Assembly (NCBI RefSeq): GCF_015706575.1
Contig: NW_024037070.1
Location: 6,727,598 to 6,791,597, forward strand
DNA from: Patiria miniata
Lineage: Eukaryota > Echinodermata > Asteroidea > Valvatida > Asterinidae
Length of the DNA stretch: 64,000 nt
Reading direction: 5' to 3'
The position numbers were made by a program, and so were the translations under genes. Each line of letters opens with the position of its first letter. Position 1 is the stretch's first letter. Below the pieces are notes generated by a model. The model saw only the letters and a list, made by a program, of their open reading frames with translations, was not told the DNA's origin and did not search any database. Below are positions 33,201-44,075 of this stretch, in pieces.

Positions 33201-36200
33201 CATGTACAAACATACAAATTTAAAAGTTGTTAAGAGAAAACATCCATTTCTTGAAGAACACGGAGTATGCATCTTTAAAACAGCAATCAAACGAACCAAA
33301 AAAAAATGCACCATAAAAAAGAGGACAAAACAAAACTGTACGTTGAGAGTTCCGAAATTTAGAAAAGATAAAACATACTACAAAATAAGATTGGTGTTTG
33401 CCAACTTTAACTGTGGCTGTTTCATGCGTGCAGGTTCAGCTACCAGTCTTTCCTGTGGTAAAGAACACCTTGATGGCATTGAGGTACCGCAGACTTGGAG
33501 TCATCATATAGCGGACCACATGGCCAAGCTGCACAAGGAGAGGAAGATAGTGGATCCAGTTATCATTGCTTCCAATCGCATCAAGGATCTCAGGAACATC
33601 CTCAAGAAACTGTAAGTTGGCAGGAGCAAAAATGTAGAAAGCAGTGGAACCAATGAATTTTGGTGTTGTAATCGAGTCTGTCATAAGTCCACCTGTGAAA
33701 TTATTCTTACCATTGCACTCATAAACATTCATTATTTGCATACTACCACACTGTGGAGTACTGTGGCTTGTGGAATACTGTGGCCTCGTGGTTAAGGGCA
33801 CTGATTCGTGGTCTGCGGGTAAAGCTGCAGGTTGTGGGTTCGAGTCCTGGCGGGGTCATGGTGTGTGTGCCCTTGGGCAAGGCACTTTGTCACTCATTGC
33901 TTCTCTCCACCCAGGAGTAAATGGGTACCTGTGAGGGCAGAGATGGTTATTGTGATTGAATTAGCTTCCTTGCGTCTAACAGGCTGCATCGAGCTGTATA
34001 CTCCCCATGGAGCTGAGATGGTATTTGGAATGTTTCATGTGCCCAATGAGCAGGGGCAATAATGATGTAGCGCCTTGAGCACCAGTCCTGTTGGATACGT
34101 GCGCTTTATAAATATCCACTATTATTATTATAATAAAAATGTCTGCGTTGTTTGAACGCAGTAGGCGGATCTGTAAGGCCTAGCTTACTGCACATGGGCA
34201 ACCCTCCTCTCTCTATTAAAAGGCATGCCCTTAGTTGGACTTTCAGGAACAAGCTGTACCTGAGCTACGACCGTCGGGAACATATCAGTCGCCAATTTTG
34301 TTGCGACCTCAGTGTAACTGTGATGATATTAAGACAATCGGCATCGGTTGGCGCTAAAAAAAATTCAACAGTCGCAAGAGTAGACAAATTTCAACTGCTG
34401 TGCCACAACAGAACGTGTTCCTAACAGGCGGAAATCAGTCGCAGTCGACCTGTGTGAAGTTACGACGGCGTGCTCACATCTGGATCGTCTTATTTCATTG
34501 TGTATAGCCACTCAGTGTGCGGCAAAAACGGCCGAATGAACAGACGTGGCCGTGGAAGATCGTTTTATCGTTATCAACACCTGCACCGTCATTTTGAAGA
34601 TGTTAACTGATTATGTGTTATGCCGAGGAATCATTGTTGTGTCGTGGGTGACGTGAGCGTTGTTGCGATTACTTTGGGTCGAGATGCTGCCTGCCCAATG
34701 AGAATCACATGATTTCTTAGTTTTTGTGACCTGAGCATTACTTTTTGGCCGGATGCCGATGGTTCTGTGAAATCGGCTGCTGTACCGTTATCCAAAGGTC
34801 GCAGGTTTCAATTCCGCTCCCGTCAATTTCTTTATTCAACATTATAATTGTAATGAATATATAGTGTATGTACCTTGTCCCAGTTTGTCTTTGTGGTGGA
34901 TTTGATTAAATGATAAATTTTGTGTAATTATCCCCATCGCTCTTTTTTAATCGTAAGACCCTACGAGAGAACGGCTGAGGATAATGACATCGTCTTCACC
35001 CACCTGAAGGAGTTCCCACTCCTAGCCGACCAGTTGTCCAGCAAGGAGCTGAAGGAACTCTGCACTGTGGCTCAGCTGGACGTCTGGAAAGATGAGGATT
35101 ACACGGGTAGGTGATTGCTAGGGTGGCATGGGTGGCTTAATGACAAAATGAATGATTGATTGATTGAATGAATGATTAATGACAAAAATAATAATATTAT
35201 TCATGACATTTGTTTCCAGTATTTGGTAACGGCGGTTTCTACATCATCCTGCGGGGTTCAGTCATACCACAGACAGAGCCCTGGATCAGGACCAGAGACA
35301 ACCCCGGCCGGTTCCGCAGCCCAACACCCATCCTGACCACAACGATCCACACCGATAAGAAACTCAAAGAGGTCAGCATTAAGACTTAAGAGTGGTTCAT
35401 ATACAGCATGAAGAAAATGAAAGCAAATACAAATTTGTGAGGCAATCTGGCAAAATGAGACAGAACTGGGCAAACAAAATCGTTTGGAAATTTATAATTT
35501 TTGACTTGTTTTGACTTTTTGACCCAAAGGTATTTATGAATGGGAATCAATATGTGCTTGGCCAGTATTAAACAAGTACTTTTAAAACGGGCTTGGGGCC
35601 TTGTTGCTGATAATATCCCTCGCTATGGCTCCGGCCATTATCAGCATCCAGGCCCCAAGCCGTTCTTAAAAGGACTTGTTTAAAGCCAGCCAAGCATATA
35701 TTTATTCCCCTATTAATAGGCCTGAAGTGAAAAGGAAAGTGCATCAAGATTTTCCTTTGTTTCCTTGCAGCTGACTGTCGGCGATTGCTTCGGGACTTTG
35801 GAGAGACTTGAAGGAAAAGATCCCAACAGCAAGTGAGTTCATATTACACTACCCCACTGTACTACCAACAGATGCTAAAAAAAAAATAACTATCAAATAA
35901 CAAAAGGAGAGTTTCCTTTGACTCAGTCAAAAAAAAAAAAATTGATAGTTTAAAATGTAACAAGAGATCATTTCCCTGTTCTAATATTTATCTGTCAGCA
36001 CCACACTTACTCATTTCTAGTTCTAAGCTTAATTTTACTTATTTATTTATTTAATCATTTATAATAAGGCATGCACTTTTCCCAAGGATTCTGCTGATTG
36101 TCAATTTTAACTTTCCATGTGTGCGTTAAACTGTAGAAGGTCTCGTGTGGCTTGGAAGTTTGCTTTTAGTGACTTCAAGTTGTTGTCATACTTAGCCTTG

Positions 36201-39200
36201 ATCAACGCGTTCGATGATAGAGTCTGATAATCAGTAGTTGGCAGCAAACAAATTTACAGTAGCCGCTATGCCCTCACTTGTACTGTATGAAGTGTAAACA
36301 GTGACTTTGCGCGGCTAAGCTACAATATTATGCAAATCAGTTGGTTCTGAACGAACGTCTTGGAACAACAGCCTATCTTTTTCGGGCAGTTTTCGTTATT
36401 TTTTTTCGCTCCAAACTTGTTGGAGAATGTAGCCACACTAGCCGTATACAAACAAAGATATTGGGACATTTGTATTGAAAAAAAATGACCATCAATCATC
36501 GGATAATGCTAAACGTTGTCTTGAAAGTTTTTTGCCACTGTGACATTGATGCAAAGTAGTATTGAATTGAAGAAGAAGTTGCATGCAATGTCAAAAATGT
36601 GTGTTCAAAATTGCTTTCATAGGAAATGCTGGTTTGATTTGTCCATGATTAATCGATATTAGTTATTTACTTAGAATAACAAGTCCTTAGAAGTCTCATA
36701 TGTCCATTCCAAGTCCATCACAAGTCAACTCACAAGCTATTCACATGAACTGTGTTAATTGTAGAACTCCGTTTTCATGCGACTGTTTCTTGTGACTTTT
36801 GGATTGACTTCTGGTTTACTTTCTCTTGTATAGGGTATTGACAGTTCTCACGAAGACTGTTCCCTGTGAGTTCCTGAAGATTTCTAGTAACGATTACAAG
36901 AGAATAACAGAGGTGAGTTGAAGGCAATTCCTAGGAGGAAAATAATCTTTTTGTTTTATAATGTTTATTACGGAACACGTACAATTAAAATTTACTAGTG
37001 ATATCAGTGTCAAAGAAAAGCAGAATATTGACCGTAATCTCGGCGGATGCAGGCACTTATTTTCAAAACACAGCTGTATGTGCAAGAAGTTTTTGTAATA
37101 TATATAATATATCATGAATTTATTATAATGAAAGAAATTAGGATAACCGGATTATGAAATCTTCGATTTTTCCTACCACTAGTGCTGTATTATTGTACAA
37201 ATTAGTTCAAGAATGACAAAGGAGCACAATTAGACAACATTTGGAAAAAAATGCGGACTATTTCAATTTTTCTTTCGAGTCAGATGAACGCTTCGGAAAT
37301 TGGCCGGTTTTGCCATAGGGCATACGTGGCCATATTTATTACATGTTAAGATGCCGTTTTTTGACAGGCTTGCTGTTTTTTGTTGTTTGCACGTATTCTA
37401 GCAAATCCGAGAGCGGCACATATCCGAGAAGATTGACCTGATCCAGGCGTGTAAGCCCTACCAGCTCTGGCCCAGACAGTCCCTACACAAACTCGCTGAA
37501 CTCATCAAATGGACCAAGTTTCCTGAAAACACAGGTAATGGCCCTCCCCATGTTCGAAGCAGCGTACGGGCCTGCTTCTAGACCAATGAAGACACGATAT
37601 GACAATACCTGAGCTTGAGCAGTTTCAAAGACTTTTCAATATTCATGATGCTTTGTACAGCACAGTCAGAATAGATCTTGTCAAGGACCAAAGCATGTGA
37701 CTGTATTCAGTAAGAATCCTGTTCAAGTCTTTAATCGGAGGCCAAGTTCGGGCAAGGACCATTAATCGACTAGTGGTTGATTTGTGACGTACCTTACGCC
37801 TGCGCACTGATAGCAACGTGCGAACGTCTCTAGTCAAACGCTGGTCAAAATGTCATCGCAAAACTTCTGGATCCTGGCTCTCTGCTAGCGTTATAAATGC
37901 GCGCGGCTATTGGTTACCAGCGAAGCAACCAACCCCAGTAGGCTGGTTCCAAATAGTCGACTAGCGTAGTCAACCATCGTCGACTAGACAGAGTTCAGGC
38001 AAACGTTAGTTAACCATTGGTCAACTAAAGTCCTTGCGCAAACTTGGCCTATATCGATCACTTCTTAAGGCCTCAAAGAGTTATAAAAAGTGAAGCCGTG
38101 GTTTGACAATTGTTGTCTGTTGTGACATTGTGCATGGGTTTTGCACAATGCTATGGATTACATGATGCAGGGTTCCCTGGAAATCAGGGAAGAACCTTGA
38201 AAATGAGCTTCCATTTTTCCAGTCCGGGAAAACTCAAGGGAATTTGAAGAAAAAAATCAAAAACTAGGAAAAACTCAGGGACTTCGGACAAAACGGCTCA
38301 GAATGGAAAGGTTTTTGGCCAATTTGGCGTATGTGCGTCTTGTGCCATATAGTCCAAGTTGTGTCCATCGCCTGCATGGCTATGGTGGCTTTTTAGTGTT
38401 TATGCAGTGTGAATATGTGATGCGATCGAGCTATATGAGTCGTTTGTTGACCCCGCTCAAATTTTTTTTATTACAGATTTGAAAAGAGCACAATCTCAGC
38501 ATTACTTCTGTGAAAACCGCATGCTGATACCATCTTTAGTTTAACAATTATGGAAATCGGAACACCAAGAGATGTGATGAAGTGATGTGATGAAGTGGCC
38601 CGATTTTGGCCTGTATCTCCAAATGAAAATTTCCGACAAACGACTCATGTAGCTTGATCGCATAACATATGTAGATGCTTTGCTGCAATCACTTCTTGAC
38701 TTAATGCCAGCAACTGTGTTTTAAAGTGAGAATATTTGAGACATTTCTCAGGGAAATATCAGGAACAACTCAGGGAATTTTGTTTGTCATAAAATGCTGT
38801 GGAACCCAATGACAGCAGACAACAATTGTACACTTGTTATCCTAATTGCAGTCTTGGTGAGTGAGGGCTACCTGTGTCCGTTCATCGGTTTCCTCAAGTC
38901 GGGGGATTGCCATGTTCTCAGACAAGTGGAGGTGATTCATACTCTACCAAACGGCAATCAGGTATGTTGATGATATGAATCTGTATAATCACTACAATCA
39001 TGTAAGTGAATCTCTTTTGTTTACGTGTTGCGGTAGAGTTTTTAGGATTAAGGTCTGTAAGATCATTTGCTCTTTGTGTAATTTTGTTTTCATTTGAAGC
39101 AACATTGAACTGCTCAATATCTTAAGTAGGGTGCATAGCAAGTAATCTGTTGAAATGTTAGCTCACTGGATATACGTTTTTTTTTAGAAAACAGAGAAAA

Positions 39201-42020
39201 CGTATGTGCAATTTTGTGACGCATATTAAAAATTTCTAATAGTTGGCTTGTAATAATGGTGACTCCGTGAACGGGTGCGCGCAAGCGTTGACATGATGCA
39301 CATGTGCACGCAGTTGCTATTATTCGTTGGTTCTGTGCGTGACATCATGTACCGGTAGCTGCAATCGGCTGAATGAGAACGTGTCACAGACCCTGCTTTC
39401 GGTGCAATTCAAAACATGACTCTGCAACTTTTGAATTGAAATTGAGATCCTAGAATATTGTTTTCTCACACAGCATTCACTGAGCTAAAACTTCACCAGG
39501 TTATTTGTTAAGAACCCTTCTTATTTTGAGCACTTTTGTTGCTTTAAAATGAAAAAAAAATACACAAATGACAAATGATCTACTCTACCTTTAAATTGGT
39601 ACATTTCGGTACTTTTCTTGGTATAATTGGAAATTATACTACGTGGCTTTGCAATAAAAAACCCATCACAAAGTCCTTGGAAAGGCAACTCAGGGTCAGG
39701 GCTACACAAAGAAGAGGAAAAGAAAAAGGAAGCTCAGAAGGAAACCAAACAAACATAATTTTTCTGAAGTAGAAAGATAAAAATTTTTGTTGAGGAAACA
39801 GGACACGGGTAAGGAATTCCAAAGTGAGGCAGAGTGTGGCAGAAACTGGACGAATACCTCAAACCAATTTATAAACAAATTATAGATCCATGTATGGCAA
39901 TTATATTCTATTGGCAATTAAGTACATTCAGGAACTTTTGACATTGTTTTCGTCTAGTTCCAAATTCTAACTTGAAAGGACAATGCTTCCGAGTTAATTG
40001 TAACACAGCAGCTGGTGAAAACGGATGAGCAAATGTAAACGGAGTTTCTTTTTCTTGAGCCATATCTTGAAGGAATCTGAATGATTTTTCTCCATGTTAC
40101 AGGAGAAGCGTCAGAAGCAAGTAGTCATGGGAAAGCTCCAGGAGGCGGAGAGTTTCGGCGAGATCAGCGTTCTGGATGGGCAAGCAATCACCTGCTCCAT
40201 CGTCACTGCATCGGACATCAAGCTGGGCATCATCACCCCAGAGAGATTGACGGGTATGCCTAGGTCAAAGGTTATCTGCAGACGTAGGTCAAGGGTTATT
40301 TGCAAGTCAAAGGTTATCTGCAGGTCAAATGATTTGCTGTAGGTTAAAGCTTATCTGTAGGTCAGAGGTTGTCTCCAGGTCAAAGGTTGTCTCCAGGTCA
40401 AAGGTTAATGTCTTCAGATCAAAGGATATCTCTAGGTCAACGGTTTTCTGTGGGTCAAAGATTATCTGCAGGTCAAAGGATTTTTCGTTTTGTAATACCA
40501 ATATTCTGCGTCAATATTCTTTCAAACAGAACTGGATGAGACAACCAAAGTGCTGCTGAGACAATCCAATGAGAGACTGTATGGAAACCTCACACAGGTC
40601 AGTACAGACTGGATCTTTGCAAGGGCTATTGCCTCCGCACATAGCCAGTAGAGGGTGCTTTGAGACTACTTCTTTTGACATAATGCGTGCGCGTACATGT
40701 TCATGTGTGTATGGTGCAAAGTTACTATTTGTGACGGGCTCCACAAAAAAGGGTAGTAAGTCGCGCTGAGCATTATTGTGTAATGGCCCGCTCAACATTG
40801 AGAGGGTAAACATTTCGTCAAAATGTGATTTTCATTTTTTGGTCATGAATGATTTTTTTAATACCTACAGTTCTAGGTTTCATTCACAGAAATGTTGATT
40901 TTGATGAACAAAGTGGGAAAAACAACCATTTTGTGTGCATCATTCTGTTGTTCTACAGCATAGCCAGCTATTCAAAGCCTGTTTTCTCAGTTGTGCAATT
41001 TGAACTCCAAGGAAGTAATGAATATGCAAATACATCATATCTCCAGAACGGGAGGGGCTATGGAATTCTATTATATACCAAATGAAAGCTTACGTTGTGG
41101 GCTTTCCAACCATGTATATAACTCGAGTTTACTTTTTTGCGACATAATACCCTTTTTTGTGGGGCCGGTCTTATTTGTTCCTTGTGCCCCATGATCATTT
41201 AACTTCAAAGATGATTATATTTTCTTAGGAACGCAGTTTGTGCAACTTTATACTCCTCTTAAATGTATGAAAACTACTTGACATTCCGTTTTGTTAACGA
41301 ATCACAAGAGAAAGGAAAATATTTAAAATCTTGGCAAATTTTGGTGCTGCAGAAATAGCTGAAACATTGAGGTTTCTGCCTGAAATGACATCACACTTTT
41401 GCTCATGAGTATGGAAATTTGCATTAGCCTAAAACCCCTAAAAGGCTTCAAATAGCCTTGAAAATGGCAAAACGAAAATTGAAAAATTAGGTTAAATGGG
41501 ACACAAAGGTGCATTTTGAAGGATTGCATTAAAATTACATTGCAATGTAATTTTAAAATTGGGAATTGCATTTAAGGAAGAGTATAATTTACATGCAGGC
41601 CGTGTGCTTTGATATTTTCTTTACCACGTTTAGACTTGTTTATTGAACACTTGCATAGTGGGCTAGTAGCTGGCTAATAGTCTACATAAAGTACATAGCC
41701 TTAGTCAATGCTTATTGTTTTCTGAGACGCGTTAAAAATAATAAATTTTTAGTTAACTTAATTTGATAAGGCACCGATCAATGTTCCTGCATCTTAAAAT
41801 TCTGTAATTTTGACGTATTTTTGGTTTGGTGGACAGAGTACATTGATTTACAGAAATTGTTATTTTTTGGTTGGTGATTGTTTGCTAGGACGACATCCAT
41901 GAGGAATACATTGACCAGGAGATGAAGCGTGAATGGAACCAGTTTAAGCATGGCGTGGTGGTTGACGTCATCAACACCAAGGGAATCAGGCCGGGCTACG
42001 GCAAGTGGGCCAGCAAATGA
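30130..42020 (+). CDS. CNBD1: Cyclic nucleotide-binding domain-containing protein 1 (CNBD1), 13 exons
   Basis: Thirteen exons splice in phase to 507 residues ending YGKWASK-stop. Recognition rests on segments that follow human CNBD1 in order: KKLPYERT, NGGFYIILRG then PQT, LWPRQSLHKLAELIKWTKFP, SEGYLCPFIGFLKSG, and MGKLQEAESFGEISVL. CNBD1 is poorly characterised; the family is a soluble protein with cyclic-nucleotide-binding folds and no membrane segment. Two folds can be seen, at about 172-310 and 325-450. The second has FGEIS (409-413) but lacks the Arg that binds the cyclic phosphate, and the first is more decayed, so classical cAMP or cGMP binding is doubtful. Human CNBD1 is somewhat shorter. 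Orthology is strong, function unknown. Large introns carry MITEs, a SINE and a minisatellite. Confidence 0.88.
31632..31710 (+). CDS. CNBD1: CNBD1 exon 2
   Basis: Acceptor CTTATCAG, donor GGAAG|GTAATA, phase 1 to 2, residues 30-55. VPGQDSTPVIDYTNLDLLNN, with no domain. Confidence 0.75.
31788..32411. mobile_element. MITE with GGATTGCAATAAC inverted ends
   Basis: GGGGTGGATTGCAATAAC at the left and GTTATTGCAATCCGCCCC at the right are complementary but for one base. Inside, TTAAGACNGTCT-like segments repeat on both arms. It lies in a CNBD1 intron. Confidence 0.75.
32738..32880 (+). CDS. CNBD1: CNBD1 exon 3
   Basis: Acceptor AATTGAAG with a weak pyrimidine tract, donor CACCG|GTATGT, phase 2 to 1, residues 56-103. 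Contains FFIDNYQRLFANN and the basic GRRDQPMK. Stops upstream force the acceptor to this position. Confidence 0.68.
33434..33611 (+). CDS. CNBD1: CNBD1 exon 4
   Basis: Acceptor GCGTGCAG, donor AAACT|GTAAGT, phase 1 to 2, residues 104-162. Helical (HHIADHMAKLHKERK, IKDLRNILKKL), ending in the KKL that precedes the first fold as in human CNBD1. Confidence 0.82.
33780..34130 (+). mobile_element. tRNA-derived SINE, type 2, near full length
   Basis: GTGGCCTCGTGGTTAAGGGC head with B box GGGTTCGAGTCC. The body has GCTTCTCTCCACCCAGGAGT, GGTACCTGTGAGGGCAGAGA and ATACTCCCCATGGAGCTGAG, and the tail is ATTATTATTATA. It is in a CNBD1 intron. Confidence 0.85.
34958..35106 (+). CDS. CNBD1: CNBD1 exon 5 (first fold, start)
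   Basis: Acceptor AATCGTAAG, donor CACGG|GTAGGT, phase 2 to 1, residues 163-212. DIVFTHLKEFPLLADQLSSK is the entry helix of a CNBD-like fold. Confidence 0.85.
35220..35371 (+). CDS. CNBD1: CNBD1 exon 6 (first fold)
   Basis: Acceptor GTTTCCAG, donor AAAGAG|GTCAGC, phase 1 to 0, residues 213-263. GNGGFYIILRGSVIPQTEPW matches the beta-roll of human CNBD1. Confidence 0.88.
35484..35718. mobile_element. Palindromic MITE, family D
   Basis: TGTGCTTGGCCAGTATTAAA and GGCTTGGGGCCT at the left mirror AGGCCCCAAGCC and GCCAGCCAAGCATA at the right. GACTTGTTTTGACTTTTTGA precedes it. Copies at 42776-42995 and 57650-57920. Confidence 0.7.
35771..35832 (+). CDS. CNBD1: CNBD1 exon 7 (first fold)
   Basis: Acceptor CTTGCAG, donor AGCAA|GTGAGT, phase 0 to 2, residues 264-283. 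LTVGDCFGTLERLEG sits where the phosphate-binding cassette belongs, but FGTLE replaces FGEIS. Confidence 0.82.
36680..36815. repeat. CACAAGTC / GACTTGTG foldback cluster
   Basis: Left part CCAAGTCCATCACAAGTC and ACTCACAAG; right part TTCTTGTGACTTTTGG and GACTTCTGG, in opposite orientation. Same motif family as 24848 and 61131. Confidence 0.6.
36834..36912 (+). CDS. CNBD1: CNBD1 exon 8 (first fold, end)
   Basis: Acceptor TTGTATAG, donor CAGAG|GTGAGT, phase 2 to 0, residues 284-310. VLTVLTKTVPCEFLKISSND closes the first beta-roll. Confidence 0.85.
37402..37534 (+). CDS. CNBD1: CNBD1 exon 9 (linker and second fold start)
   Basis: Acceptor ATTCTAG, donor CACAG|GTAATG, phase 0 to 1, residues 311-354. 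Linker helix, then KPYQLWPRQSLHKLAELIKW. Confidence 0.88.
37740..38049. mobile_element. 310-bp MITE, family C, copy 1
   Basis: Ends GGCCAAGTTCGGGCAAGGAC and GTCCTTGCGCAAACTTGGCC are near-exact complements. Internal GTCGACTAG repeats. Exactly as long as the copy at 45281 and nearly identical to it, so probably recent. It lies in a CNBD1 intron. Confidence 0.85.
38852..38961 (+). CDS. CNBD1: CNBD1 exon 10 (second fold)
   Basis: Acceptor TAATTGCAG, donor AATCAG|GTATGT, phase 1 to 0, residues 355-391. VSEGYLCPFIGFLKSGDCHV is close to human CNBD1. Confidence 0.9.
39042..39598. mobile_element. MITE family B, head-to-head rearranged
   Basis: The left half is in plus orientation (TTCATTTGAAGCAACATTG) and the right half in minus (GAGCTAAAACTTCACCAGGT, ending ACAAATGATCTACTCTACCT before TTAAA), so both outer ends are left-type termini. 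Confidence 0.6.
40103..40253 (+). CDS. CNBD1: CNBD1 exon 11 (second fold, phosphate cassette)
   Basis: Acceptor TGTTACAG, donor GACGG|GTATGC, phase 0 to 1, residues 392-441. FGEISVLDGQAITCSIV keeps the Gly-Glu of the cassette but has Thr-Cys where binding proteins have Arg-Ala or Arg-Thr. A minisatellite begins 9 bases after the exon. Confidence 0.9.
40262..40488 (+). repeat. 18-bp minisatellite of AGGTCAAAGGTTATCTGC
   Basis: About eleven units, slightly degenerate, between CNBD1 exons 11 and 12. Most units contain AGGTCA followed by A and AGGTTA or a near match, the direct-repeat-1 arrangement bound by nuclear receptors of the HNF4/RXR type. Regulatory use is inference. Confidence 0.85.
40530..40597 (+). 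CDS. CNBD1: CNBD1 exon 12
   Basis: Acceptor TCAAACAG, donor ACACAG|GTCAGT, phase 1 to 0, residues 442-464. ELDETTKVLLRQSNERLYGN is a helical segment after the fold. Confidence 0.82.
41889..42020 (+). CDS. CNBD1: CNBD1 exon 13 (last, with stop)
   Basis: Acceptor TTTGCTAG, phase 0, residues 465-507, TGA at 42018-42020. EYIDQEMKREWNQFKHG, then a basic tail ending GYGKWASK. Confidence 0.85.
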   Translation, partial: DDIHEEYIDQEMKREWNQFKHGVVVDVINTKGIRPGYGKWASK

Positions 42021-42116
42021 ATCGGCCGTATCGTCGAGCTGGGTGTTGCCTGTTAAGAGCCATCAGATGCAGACTCTGCCATCCTGTGTACCTAGAAAGC
42101 AATCATTGAAGGTGGT

Positions 42117-42574
42117 TTAAAGGGAATATAGAACATTTGCTTTTGCTGTTATTTTCAGAAATGGACGGATTTGGGGGAAATATTGTTACACTGACTTGTT
42201 TGAAGTTTTGGGTTCATAGATGCTGGAAAAATCAAGAAAAACAATCATGCTCTTGTAGTCTGACTCCCTGACCCCACGTAAGATGAAATGGAGCAATTTA
42301 TAGACGCCGGGGAATGGTAAGGTCAGGGAATCAGTCTAGCTGGCTAGTACCCGTTTATGGGTGTGTAATCGATTGCAAAGCAAATGCGGACTAACTGAAT
42401 AATTATGATAAATGGGAGGAGTTGAGAAGAGCCACTTTTCTTGAAAATGTTAGCACACCAGGTGCCATGATTTTACAGGAATAGACTGTCATTCACTAGA
42501 GTCCAGTAAGGTATTTTGTAATAATTTGGTAGTTTTGTTTTTTGATGTTTGCAAATGTTGCATATTCCCTTTAA
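42117..42574 (+). mobile_element. TTAA-flanked MITE, family A
   Basis: TTAAAGGGAATATAGAACAT to GCAAATGTTGCATATTCCCT then TTAA. Full length but internally shortened. It lies just past the CNBD1 stop, probably in its 3' UTR. Confidence 0.75.
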
Positions 42575-42775
42575 GAAAATGATTAAGTTTACGTTTATTA
42601 CATGCGACAGAATCCAATCAAAGATTGTAATGGAGCTTTTGTATATTTCTTCCATTTATGTTTGAATCATGTAATTTAATTCTTAAGTACAGTCCTTTTT
42701 ACTATGTAAAAATGTACATATTTTTTTTTAAAAGTATTTTGTATCAATATTTTCTAAACTGGTAATATAAATAAT

Positions 42776-42995
42776 GGAATAAATGTGCTTGGCCAGTTTT
42801 AAATAAGTACGTTTAAACCCAGCTAGGGGCCTGGACACGCATAATCAGCGTCCCAGGCCCCTGGCTGGTTTTAAACGTACTTGTTTGATACCAGCCGAGC
42901 AAATATTTATTCCCATTCATAAATACCTCTCGGTCAAAAAGTCCAAACAAGTCAAAAACTCACAAATTTCCAACTATTTTCGTTTAACAATTTTA
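42776..42995. mobile_element. Palindromic MITE, family D
   Basis: AGGGGCCTGG / CCAGGCCCCT and AAGTACGTTTAAA / TTTAAACGTACTT form the hairpin arms; followed by CGGTCAAAAAGTCCAAACAAG as in other copies, reversed. Confidence 0.7.
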
Positions 42996-43422
42996 CCTTG
43001 TTTTGTGCAACACCCCTCTGGCCATGTCTATGGTTTGTGCCTCATGCGCGTAGTGCTAATCTCCTTATATGGAAATTGGTGCAGGCGGAGCGTACTGCGT
43101 GATGTGGCGCAGAATGCAGCAGTGTTTTACCGGCGATTTAAAACCACCCACTAAGGAACTGGTAACCTGTCTCAGGCATTTATGAATACAGATTAATGAT
43201 ATCCAATGCTGTACATACGTAGCTCAATCAGTGAAAACCATGACAGAATAAAAAAGACATGACAGTTTTATCTTTGAATTTCGATGCTATCAAATCAATT
43301 GCTTTTATTAACTAAACTTATGAAAGATCTTGAATAACTGTAGTCCTGTTATTATTCATTCATGCACGGTCACAAATTCTCCAATTTTCTTATAATTTTT
43401 CACACACCCCAGGGAGTTAGGA

Positions 43423-43707
43423 TTAAAGGCATATATGAACTTTTGCAATTGCCGGAAATGTACCTACCGATTTGAGGAGAAAATCCTTGCTCAAAGCAAA
43501 GATAGGACTGGTACCAAATACCCTGTGAAATTATTCTGCCTACGAGACCCAAAAAATAGTGCATATGTTTTCTCTGTTTTCTCAAAATGTTTAGCATCCA
43601 CTGAGCTGAAAGTTCAACAAGTTGGACTTCTTTAACTAGATTTTAAGCAGTTTTGTTGCTTCAAAAAAAACAATGCACAAAAAGCAAATGGCCCTATGTA
43701 CATTAAA
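43423..43707 (-). mobile_element. MITE family B relative
   Basis: Ends ATTAAAGGCATATATGAACT and GCAAATGGCCCTATGTACAT before TAAAG. Internal CTGAGCTGAAAGTTCAACAA and GTTTTGTTGCTTCAA. Diverged from the others. Confidence 0.55.
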
Positions 43708-43789
43708 GTTGTAGTAATTTGTTGTAACTTTTCAACAAAATGAGGCATCTTGTTATATACATGTAGCTCCTAGCAGTACCAATTCACAT

Positions 43790-44075
43790 TATCTTCAAGC
43801 AAACTGATTTCTCGATCCTGATTGGTCGATCCATGGCAACAACAGTGTGACATTATACCGTATCGCACAGCACCTAGAAGGTTCGTGTAAAGAGTGCTAG
43901 TTCCAACTTTAATGTGCGTCAAGTTTGCTTGAAGATAAATTCGTTATCGCACTTGCGCCTGTGGAACACGGAAAATGTAGTGCGTCTGTGTCCCACTTAC
44001 AGCCTCGTGGTATGAGGGACACTGTGTCCCACAGACGCACTACATTATTCCGTGTTCCCCTCGCGCTCGTGGGAT
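43790..44075. repeat. Two adjacent foldback elements
   Basis: ATCTTCAAGCAAACT / AGTTTGCTTGAAGAT bound about 43790-43940. TGTAGTGCGTCTGTGTCCCA / TGTCCCACAGACGCACTACA form a strong hairpin at about 43975-44045. A CNBD1 or HAUS4 transcript that runs through would fold here. Confidence 0.7.

Noticed and set aside
33133-33433. N-terminal part of a 160-codon plus-strand frame
   Set aside because: Only 33434-33611 is exon (CNBD1 exon 4); the upstream Lys/Thr-rich part is intron ending in a good acceptor.
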